Origin: an uncultured Acidobacteriota bacterium
GTDB taxonomy: Bacteria; Acidobacteriota; UBA6911; RPQK01; JAJDTT01
Length of the DNA: 64,000 bases
Direction: 5' to 3'
NCBI GenBank assembly: GCA_951812665.1
Contig: CATOST010000032.1
Coordinates: 62,001-126,000, forward strand
In this document: one piece after another, positions 54,189 through 62,300 of the stretch
How positions within the stretch are numbered: position 1 is the stretch's first letter
Layout: each line of letters starts with the position of its first letter
Program-made: the position numbers and the translations under genes
Notes under the pieces: model-generated
Database searches by the model: none
Seen by the model: the letters and a program-made list of their open reading frames with translations, nothing else
What the model was told of the DNA's origin: nothing

Positions 54189-55724
54189 TCAGAGCGGAGG
54201 TTCGGAGACGCCGTATAAAGCTCGCAGCCGCTTGAGTTCAGCCTTCAGCTCGGCAGTGATCCGCTCCGAGCCTTCTCGCGCGTACAGACTCTGCAACTCC
54301 TGCGGGTCCGCCTCCAGGTCGAACAGCTCCCACTCATCGCTCTCGTAGAAGCGGATCAGTTTGTAACGCTCGGTCCGCACGCCTTCGTGAGCCGGGACGC
54401 CGTGAGCCAGTTGGCTCTCGTAGTAGTGGTAGTAGAAGGACCGGCGCCAATCCGTGGGCGCCTCCCCCTTGAGGATGGGAACCAGGCTGTGGCCCTGCAT
54501 CTGGGGAGGGATCCGGACACCGGCCATCTCCAGGAAGGTGGCGGCGTAGTCCAGGTTCGAGACCAGCTCTCGGCTGGCGGAACCGGGCTCGACCGCACCG
54601 GGCCACCGGATCACCAGCGGGGTCCGCAGCGATTCCCGGTACATCCAGCGCTTGTCGAACCAGCCGTGCTCTCCCAGGTAGAAACCCTGGTCGGAGCTGT
54701 AGACTACGATCGTGTTGCGGGACAGACCGGTGGCGTCCAGGTAGCGGAGCAGGCGCCCGACATTGTCGTCGACGGAAGCGATACAGCGAAGATAGTCCTT
54801 GATGTAGCGCTGGTACTTCCAGCGGACGAGTTCCTTACCCGTCAGCTTCGCCGCTTTGAAGGCCCCGTTCCTGGGTCCGTAGATGGCGTCCCAGACGGCT
54901 TTCTGATCCGGGTTCATTCTTCCGTAGGTCCGGTTCCAACGGATCATGAACGGGTCGTCCCGGGGTGTTCCCGGGGGAGGCCGGAACTTCAGGTCGTGGG
55001 CGGTTATGTGCCGTCCGATCTCCATCCGGTTCCGGGCCGCCGGCGATGCCCGTCCGGAGTAGTCGTCGAACAGCGTCGGCGGTTCCCGGATCCGTTCCCC
55101 GTCATAGAGCGTCAAGTGCTCCGGTCCGGGCATCCAGTGGCGGTGGGGGGCCTTGTGCTGGCTCATGAGCAGGAAGGGCTGGTCCGGGTTCCGGTTCTTG
55201 AGCCATTCCAGAGAGAGATCGGTGACGATGTCCGTGGTGTACCCCGTATGCCGGCGGCGCCTGTCGTCCGGTCCGACCCGCATGTCCGGGTTGTAGTAGG
55301 CGCCCTGTCCCGGCAGCACTTCCCAATCGTCGAAGCCGGTGGGCGCCGACTTCAAATGCCACTTGCCGAAGATGGCCGTCTGGTACCCGGCCTCCTGCAA
55401 CAGCTTGGGAAAGGTCTGCTGCGAGCCGTCGAACCGCAGGCGGTTGTCCAGGACACCGTTGAGGTGACTGTACTTGCCAGTGAGGATTACGGCCCGGCTC
55501 GGAGCGCAGATGGAATTGGTGACCAGCGCCCGGTCGAACCGCATTCCCTCGCGGGCGATCCGGTCTATGTTGGGGGTCCGGTTCAGCTTCGAGCCATACG
55601 CGCCGACCGCCTGGTAGGCGTGGTCGTCGGTGAAGATGAAGAGGATGTTGGGTGGCTTGGCGGGGGTCGCCCCGAACCCTGCCAACAGCAGCAACAGCGG
55701 CGCCGCAGCCGCGATCAGGCGCAT
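54189..55724 (-). CDS. Secreted type I sulfatase
   Basis: 511 residues with a signal peptide (residues 1-18). The [11 protein letters not shown] start supplies the Asp pair for calcium. The formylglycine motif C-A-P-S-R (Cys73, in [18 protein letters not shown]) is complete, so an anaerobic/aerobic sulfatase-maturating enzyme is required elsewhere. FGKWHLK and [18 protein letters not shown] are the other family blocks. It removes sulfate from sulfated sugars or glycosaminoglycan/algal glycans. It converges with the glycosidase operon. No regulator is next to it; the PadR operon diverges from its 5' end. Confidence 0.93.
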   Translation of the reverse strand: MRLIAAAAPLLLLLAGFGATPAKPPNILFIFTDDHAYQAVGAYGSKLNRTPNIDRIAREGMRFDRALVTNSICAPSRAVILTGKYSHLNGVLDNRLRFDGSQQTFPKLLQEAGYQTAIFGKWHLKSAPTGFDDWEVLPGQGAYYNPDMRVGPDDRRRRHTGYTTDIVTDLSLEWLKNRNPDQPFLLMSQHKAPHRHWMPGPEHLTLYDGERIREPPTLFDDYSGRASPAARNRMEIGRHITAHDLKFRPPPGTPRDDPFMIRWNRTYGRMNPDQKAVWDAIYGPRNGAFKAAKLTGKELVRWKYQRYIKDYLRCIASVDDNVGRLLRYLDATGLSRNTIVVYSSDQGFYLGEHGWFDKRWMYRESLRTPLVIRWPGAVEPGSASRELVSNLDYAATFLEMAGVRIPPQMQGHSLVPILKGEAPTDWRRSFYYHYYESQLAHGVPAHEGVRTERYKLIRFYESDEWELFDLEADPQELQSLYAREGSERITAELKAELKRLRALYGVSEPPL

Positions 55725-55782
55725 AACGGGGAGATTCTACTACCGGCGCCGGGTGCCGCGCACCGTCGAATGGGCTCCGGGG

Positions 55783-55822
55783 TTGACATACATAGAACAG
55801 CTATGCATTACTCTTCTATGTA
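55783..55822 (+). promoter_or_regulatory. PadR promoter with overlapping palindromic operator
   Basis: TTGACA (55783-55788) is a perfect -35; the -10 should lie near 55805-55811 (CATTAC region). TACATAGAA (55789-55797), 16 bases, TTCTATGTA (55814-55822) is a perfect 9-bp inverted repeat starting right after the -35 and covering the -10. The GTG of the PadR gene lies 39 bp further on. This is the typical arrangement for autorepression by a PadR dimer. Confidence 0.75.
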
Positions 55823-55861
55823 TCGATCGACGGGCTGCGTCGCCGTAGGAGTCGGGAAGAA

Positions 55862-56227
55862 GTGAACTTCAGCAAGGACCTGGTGGCGGCTTCGGCGACG
55901 CCGCTCGTCCTCGCGATTCTCGCCGAGGGAGACAGCTATGGATACGCGATCCTGAAACGGGTCCGCGAGCTGTCAGGGGGCCGGCTGCAGTGGACGGACG
56001 GCATGCTCTATCCGGTGCTCCACCGGCTGGATCGGCTCGGATATGTCAAAACCCGGTGGGAGAGTTCCCGAAGCGGCCGCAGGCGCAAGTACTATCGAAT
56101 CAGCCGGCGGGGCCGGGAGCAATTGGAGGTCCAACGCCGGCAGTGGCAGGTCGTGGACGGCATTCTCCGGGACCTCTGGTTCGAGAGGTCGTCGGCGCAT
56201 GGGAAGCCGCTGCTGCAGGAGAGTTGA
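55862..56227 (+). CDS. PadR-family transcriptional regulator
   Basis: 121 residues. The winged helix is seen as DLVAASATPLVLAILAEGDS, YGYAILKRVRELSGG, LQWTDGMLYPVLHRLDRLGY and the wing SSRSGRRRKYYRISRRGREQL, which is close to textbook PadR. A C-terminal helix forms the dimer. GTG start, with GGGAAGAA about 6 nt upstream. The regulator is expected to repress itself and the following membrane gene, and to respond to a small molecule or to cell-envelope stress. Confidence 0.93.
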   Translation: MNFSKDLVAASATPLVLAILAEGDSYGYAILKRVRELSGGRLQWTDGMLYPVLHRLDRLGYVKTRWESSRSGRRRKYYRISRRGREQLEVQRRQWQVVDGILRDLWFERSSAHGKPLLQES

Positions 56228-56232
56228 CGCGG

Positions 56233-57609
56233 GTGAACAGTTCCGGGAGACAACGGGAGACTATGGAGGGACAGATTGCCGAATGGCGTGCCTACCTGCG
56301 CCGTCGCCGGGCGATTTTCTCCCCTGACGTCGAGGAGCTGGAAAGCCACCTTAGAGATCAGGTCAAGGCATTGGTCGATGCCGGTCTGGCTCCGGACGAA
56401 GCCTTCCTGGTGGCGGTGAAGCGGATGGGCAGCCAGGACGCTCTCTCTCGCGAGTTCGCTCGGGAGCATTCGGAGCGTCTGTGGAAACAACTGGTGTTGG
56501 TGAACGACGAGACCGGCGAGCAGGGCCGGGCGGAGTTTGTCGAGACGGCTGTGGCCGTCTGTGTGGCCGCAGCCGCCGCGCTGGCCGTCAAGGTGCCCGA
56601 GCTGTTCGGCCACCCCCAAATCGGCTACGGCGACGGATTCTACCCTCGGAACATCAGCCTCCTGGTCTTGCCTCTGCTCGCGGGTTTCTTCGTCTGGAAA
56701 CGGCGCACTCTCGATCTCCGCTGCCTCTGGTTGGCACTCCCCTTCGTCGTGGCGGCCCTTTTCATGAACCTTCTTCCCTTCAAGCCAGACGGGCACACGG
56801 AGGTGCTCGCGGCGCTTCACCTGCCGATCGCGCTCTGGTTGGTCGTGGGCGTCGCCTACGCGGGCGGACGTTGGCACGGCACCGGCGGGCGCATGGACTT
56901 CATCCGTTTCTCCGGGGAGTTGTTCATCTACTATGTGTTGATCGCCCTGGGCGGCGGCGTGCTGACGGCATTCACCGGAGTCATGTTCAAGGCCATCGGC
57001 CTGGACGTGGAGTGGCTGGCGGAGGGGTGGCTGCTGCCCTGCGGCGCTGCGGGGGCCGTCATCATCGGAGCCTGGCTGGTGGAGGCCAAGCAGAGCGTCA
57101 TCGAAAACATGGCGCCCGTCCTGACCCGTCTGTTCACCCCCCTGTTCACTGCCGTCCTCCTGGCCTTTCTGGCGACCATGGTCTGGACCGGCAGCGGCAT
57201 CGACGTGAAGCGGGAAGTGCTCATCGGTTTCGATCTGCTGCTGGCGTTGGTGCTGGGCCTGTTGCTCTATGCCGTGTCGGCGCGCGACCCCAAGTCGCCA
57301 CCGGATGCCTTCGACGTGCTGCAGTTCGTATTGGTGGTCAGCGCTCTGGTCGTCGACCTTCTGGCTCTGGCCGCCATCGGAACGCGCATCTCCGAGTTCG
57401 GATTCAGCCCCAACCGGGTGGCGGCGCTGGGCGAGAACCTGATCCTGCTGGTCAATCTGGGGTGGTCGGCCTGGATCTACGGCCGCTTCCTGCTGGGGCG
57501 CGGTTCGTTCCTCGCTTTGGAGCGCTGGCAGACTGCGTATCTTCCCGTCTATGCGGTATGGGCCGGTTTCGTCGCGGTCGGCTTCCCGCCGCTGTTCGAC
57601 TACGCCTGA
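56233..57609 (+). CDS. Permease-prefix-domain membrane protein partner of PadR
   Basis: 458 residues. The N-terminal 80 residues are the permease prefix domain type 1 (IAEWRAYLRRRRAIFSPDVE, LESHLRDQVKALVDAGLAPD, EAFLVAVKRMGSQDALSREF), the domain that precedes FtsX/MacB-like permeases in Acidobacteriota. The rest is about ten hydrophobic helices, without the FtsX-type periplasmic domain. Starts are ambiguous: GTG 56233 (AGGAG 11 nt upstream), TTG 56224 or ATG 56263. It is encoded 5 nt after PadR, and likely regulated by it. Function unknown. Confidence 0.8.
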   Translation: MNSSGRQRETMEGQIAEWRAYLRRRRAIFSPDVEELESHLRDQVKALVDAGLAPDEAFLVAVKRMGSQDALSREFAREHSERLWKQLVLVNDETGEQGRAEFVETAVAVCVAAAAALAVKVPELFGHPQIGYGDGFYPRNISLLVLPLLAGFFVWKRRTLDLRCLWLALPFVVAALFMNLLPFKPDGHTEVLAALHLPIALWLVVGVAYAGGRWHGTGGRMDFIRFSGELFIYYVLIALGGGVLTAFTGVMFKAIGLDVEWLAEGWLLPCGAAGAVIIGAWLVEAKQSVIENMAPVLTRLFTPLFTAVLLAFLATMVWTGSGIDVKREVLIGFDLLLALVLGLLLYAVSARDPKSPPDAFDVLQFVLVVSALVVDLLALAAIGTRISEFGFSPNRVAALGENLILLVNLGWSAWIYGRFLLGRGSFLALERWQTAYLPVYAVWAGFVAVGFPPLFDYA

Positions 57610-57622
57610 GTCCAACCCTCCC

Positions 57623-58948
57623 TCATTCTGCGGCTCCCGCACCTTGGTTTTGCCACCAGCGGAACTCGTTGCTTCCGATCTCGGCCACGGCCGCCACGTC
57701 CAGATCCTCGTCCCCATCCAGATCGGCCAAAATGATCATATTGGCGCGAGGCCAGGAGGTCTTCAGGGAGTAGGCCGGCCATTGCGAACGGGGGTTGCCG
57801 GGATTCTGGAGCCAGACGACCTGTCCTGCGGGGCCCCACGCCGTCGCCGCCACGTCCGGGTCGCCGTCGCCGTCCAGGTCGCCCGCCACCGCCTCGAAGG
57901 CGCCGGGAAGAGATTCCAGGATGGTGTGCCGGGGCCACGGGCCGTCTCCTGGCGTGCCGTCGTTTTCGTACCAGACGACTCCGGAGCGGTCCTCCCCATC
58001 CGAACCCGCGCCCATGCCCAGGGCCAGAACCAGATCCGGGTCACCGTCGGCATCCATGTCCACCGGATTGCCGTGCGCGGGACGGCTGACTTCGCCGTCG
58101 ATGAGGTGACGTTTCCAGGGTCGAGAGAGTGGATCGCCGCTGTTTTCGTACCAGAGGACCAGCCCGTCGGCGGCTGCCGTTCCCATCAGGTCTTCGTCGC
58201 CGTCGCCGTCCACGTCGGCCACCCGGATGCAACGAGTCTCGGCAACGTTGGCGTCAATCATGTGCTTGGGCCACTCTCGTCCCTCTTCGTAGCAGAGTTG
58301 AGTGGGAGGACCGTTGCACAGGATCCCCGGGTTCTCGAACCAGGCGAACTGGTTCCCCATCCTCCAGGAGGAGGCGGCCACGTCCGGATCTCCGTCGCCG
58401 TCCAGGTCCGAGACCGCCACGCTGTAGGCGCCGGCCAGCCGGGTGGTGATGACGTGCCGCTTCCACAGTTCCCGGGTGTCATGTTTTCCGGGATTCTGGA
58501 ACCAGAGGAGGTGACCGTACAGGTTCTTGACGATCACGATGTCGGGGTGGGTATCCTGATTGACGTCGCTCACCATGTGCCGCTCGAGCCGCTCCGGATC
58601 GTCCTTCTGGATGAATCGTCGGGTGAAGGTTCCGGAACCGTCATTCTCGAACCAGTAGAGGTCGTTGGCGGGAGTGTAGTCCGCACTGGTCAGGTCCAGG
58701 TCCCCGTCCTTGTCCAGGTCGGCGGCCCAGATGCCGTAGGGATAGGCGTAGCCATCCATGATCAGGTGCTCGGTGAACCGGACGGGACTCGAATCTTGGA
58801 GAGCGGACTCACCCGCTGTGTCGCCCGCCGGTGCCTTTGCCGGCTGGCAGGCTGTCAGGACGGCGATCAAGAACACCAGACTCCTGAATCCGCTGCGGCT
58901 CCTACCGCCGGCTCTATCGGTTGGAATTGAAATCGGGGTGACTGTCAC
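57623..58948 (-). CDS. VCBS/FG-GAP repeat lipoprotein
   Basis: 441 residues. A lipoprotein signal (VFLIAVLTAC, lipobox ends at about Cys34) is followed by at least seven repeats with calcium-binding DxDxDGDxD loops: ADLDKDGDLDL, DLDGDGDPDVAAS, DVDGDGDEDLMG, DMDADGDPDLV, DLDGDGDPDVAAT and DLDGDEDLDVAA, each with a WFEN(D/P)G turn. This is the FG-GAP/VCBS propeller. GTG 58948 is preceded by GGGAGA and lies within a short palindrome (GACTGT-C-ACAGTC). It converges with the PadR operon and diverges from the LRR protein. Confidence 0.85.
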   Translation of the reverse strand: MTVTPISIPTDRAGGRSRSGFRSLVFLIAVLTACQPAKAPAGDTAGESALQDSSPVRFTEHLIMDGYAYPYGIWAADLDKDGDLDLTSADYTPANDLYWFENDGSGTFTRRFIQKDDPERLERHMVSDVNQDTHPDIVIVKNLYGHLLWFQNPGKHDTRELWKRHVITTRLAGAYSVAVSDLDGDGDPDVAASSWRMGNQFAWFENPGILCNGPPTQLCYEEGREWPKHMIDANVAETRCIRVADVDGDGDEDLMGTAAADGLVLWYENSGDPLSRPWKRHLIDGEVSRPAHGNPVDMDADGDPDLVLALGMGAGSDGEDRSGVVWYENDGTPGDGPWPRHTILESLPGAFEAVAGDLDGDGDPDVAATAWGPAGQVVWLQNPGNPRSQWPAYSLKTSWPRANMIILADLDGDEDLDVAAVAEIGSNEFRWWQNQGAGAAE

Positions 58949-59364
58949 AGTCGAATCTCCCTGGGTGGATCGTGTCGAAGTTCGTCTCCGGTCGTCCGCA
59001 CAGGATATCGCCAGGCCGGGTCAATACCAAGTTCAATGAGTCGATTCAGAATCGGAGAGTTCCTTCGCTTCTCGCCTCGAAAAACCGCTTGTGAAAACAT
59101 GCACTGCGCGCAACCGGCCATGCCTTGCGACGATATCCGGACCCTGAACCGGGAACGGATCGGTGGGGTGGAGCCATGAAGAGCGCGACCTTGAGATTCG
59201 GTCCAAGGGAACGGCGTCGGGTTCTGCGTCCCCGGATGCCGGCCCGAACAAAGACGAGTATTCTTATCGGGGAGATCAATATAGCCAGCGTCAGAAAGCA
59301 GCGATCCCGTGCTCGGCAACTCCCGCAAATCCGCCCATCTGGGGGAGGACTTCCCAGGTTCAGG
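58949..59364. other. Divergent 416-bp gap without a supported gene
   Basis: This gap holds the promoters of the VCBS lipoprotein and of the LRR protein. A plus-strand frame of 46 codons starts at ATG 59036 and ends at TGA 59177-59179. It contains MHCAQPAMPC and has no family match. An alternative start of the LRR protein (ATG 59176, overlapping that stop) has GGTGGA upstream. I see no RNA gene or clear operator. Confidence 0.3.
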
Positions 59365-62300
59365 GTGAAGCTCTGGGGGCCATTGTCGGCGTTGTTGCTG
59401 GTGCTGGTCTCGTCCCGGGCGCAAGAGCCTGTCTCGCCCTTCGAGGCCGACCGTCCATCTCCGGACGGCGCCATCTCACACCAGACGGAGGATTCCGGGG
59501 GGGAGACCACCCTGGTGTTTCCCGATTATGTGGACGGAGGCGGCTGGTCGGTGCAACTGGCGCTCAGCAACGTGGCCCCGGACGCCGCGGCTGAAGTTCG
59601 GATTAGAGTCTACGGGCAGGAGGGAAACTCCGTTGCGGACTTGTTCGAATCGGAATCGGCAGTGGAAATTCCTTCGCTGGGGAGCCGGATCTGGAGAAGC
59701 GCCGGCGGGGGCGCGGTTCGTCGGGGATGGATCGAGGTCCGGACCGGATCGTCAGCGGTCAGCGGACTGCTGACCTATCGGGACGCCCGCTCGGGGATCG
59801 AAGTCGGAGTCAACCCGGTGGAGTCGGGACAGCGGTTCGCCCTGTACGTGGAGGAATCGCCGGCGGTGGGCTCCGGAGTCGCCATCTTGAAGCGGAGGGC
59901 GGCGTCGGGGGTCGAGCTGCGGCTGCGCGACGAGGAGGGGTACGACCCGTTGGAGGGAGAGTTCGTGCGCTGGGGGGATTTCCGCCAAGGGGCGTGGACG
60001 CTTCCGGAATGGATCGGGGTGGACCACGTCGACACGGCCTTCCTGAGGGACTTTCGCGGTCTCTTGTTTCTGGAAACGGACGACGGATCGTCGTTGATCC
60101 CACTGGGGCTGAGGTTCGGCAAGGAGGTCTCGTCGCTCTCGGCGGTGCCGGTGATCCGGAATCGGAGTCCGGAACCGCCGGAGACGGTCCTGGTGTTCCC
60201 GGACTACGTGGACGGAGGGGGCTGGTCGGTGCAACTGGTGCTCAGCAATGTGGATGCGGCCGTGGGAGCCGAGGCGGCGGTGGAGGTCTACGACAAGGAG
60301 GGACGACCTGTTGCGGACTTGTTCGAATCGGAATCGGAGGTGGAGATTGCGTCGTTGGGGAGCCGGGTCTGGCGAAGCACCGGCGAAGGCGCGATTCGGC
60401 GGGGATGGATCGAGGTCCGGACCGGATCGGCGGCGGTCAACGGGTTGCTGACCTACCGGGACACCCGCTCGGGGATCGAAGTCGGGGTCAACCCGGTGGA
60501 GTTGGGACAACGGTTCGCCCTGTACGTGGAAGAATCGCCGACGGTGGGGGCGGGAGTCGCCATCTTCAAGCGGGAGGCGGCGTCGGGGGTCGAGCTGCGG
60601 CTGCGCGACGAGGAGGGGAACGACCCGTTGGAGGGTGGGTCCGTCCGCTGGGAAGGTTTTCGTCAAGAGGCGCGGACGCTTCCCGAATGGTTCGATGTGG
60701 ACGGCGCCGACACGGAATTCCTGGAAGACTTTCGGGGGCTGTTGTTGGTGGACACCGAGGACGAATCGGGGTTGACTCCCCTGGGGCTGAGGTTCGGCAA
60801 GAGGACCTCGTCGCTCTCGGCGGTACCCGCGATCCGGATCGCGGACGAAGACCAGACTCCTTCTCCGACGGTGACGCTGTCGGCTTCCAAGACGCAGATC
60901 GATTGGGGCCAGAGCGCCACCTTGAGTTGGTCCTCCACAGATGCGGAAAGCGTCGAGATCCAACCGGACTTCGGGGCGGTGCCCGCGTCGGGCAGCCGGA
61001 GAGTGTCGCCGGGCGTGACGACGAGCTACCGCATCGCGGCGCGAGGAGCGGACGGGCAGACGGCCACGGCGTCGGTGACGGTCAGAGTGACCGTATCCCA
61101 GCGGGCGGCGTTGCAGGCGCTGTACGACGCTCTGGGCGGACCGGAATGGACCCACAGCGAGAACTGGAGGACCGGCGCCCCGCTGGAGGAGTGGCACGGG
61201 GTCGGGGTCGATGATCAGGGCCGGGTGACGGCTCTGCGGTTGGTCCAGCGGACAGCGGAGGGGAAAGTGGTTGGGATCGGACTGAGGGGGGAGATTCCAC
61301 CGGAGTTGGGCGCCCTCTCCCACCTTCAGATCCTGGACCTCTCCCGGAACCAACTGACGGGCGAGATCCCGGCGCAACTGGGAAGCCTTTCCCACTTGGA
61401 GGGTCTAAACCTCTCCGGGAACCAGCTGACGGGTCCGATCCCGGCGCAACTGGGAAACCTCTCCCAACTGGCCTACCTGTACCTCGGAGCGAACGAATTG
61501 ACGGGGGAGATCCCGGCGCAACTGGGGGACTTGTCCCGGCTGATCCACTTGGCACTCCATCAGAACGAATTGACGGGGGAGATCCCGGCGCAACTGGGGG
61601 ACCTCTCCCGACTGATCCGCCTGTACCTCGATGCCAACCGGTTGACCGGTCCGATCCCGGCGCAACTGGGGAATCTCTCCCAACTGACCCGCCTGTACCT
61701 CAACGAGAACGAGTTGACGGGCGAGATCCCGCCGGAATTGGGGAACCTCTCCCGCTTGGAGTTTCTGTACCTCTTTGCCAACCGGTTGACGGGCTCGATC
61801 CCGGCGGAATTGGGGAATCTCTCCCAACTGACCCGTCTGTACCTCGATAAGAACGAGTTGACGGGTGAGATCCCGCCGCAACTGGGGAACCTCTCCCGCT
61901 TGGAGTTCCTGGACCTCTTCGCCAACCGGTTGACGGGTCCGATCCCGCCGGAATTGGGGAATCTCTCCGGCTTGGAGTTCCTGTCCCTCAGATCGAACGA
62001 GTTGACGGGTCCGATCCCGCCGCAACTGGAGAACCTGTCCCGACTGACCGGCCTGTACCTCTATGGGAACGAGTTGACGGGCGAGATCCCGGCGCAACTG
62101 GGGAACCTCTCCCGATTGACACAGCTGTACCTTCATGGGAACGGGTTGACGGGCCCGATCCCGTCAAGTGTGTTGCGGTTGGAGGAACTGAACGAATTCC
62201 GATTTGACGGCAACGCGGGACTCTGCGCCCCCGGGACAACCGATTTCTACGCTTGGCTGAAGGGGATCCAACGACACCGGGGGCCATTTTGCAACGAGTC

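Noticed and set aside
59176-59364. 63-residue N-terminal extension of the LRR protein from ATG 59176
   Set aside because: The extension is Arg-rich and would bury the signal peptide; the GTG at 59365 begins right at the signal. The SD at 59176 is better, so the choice is not certain.
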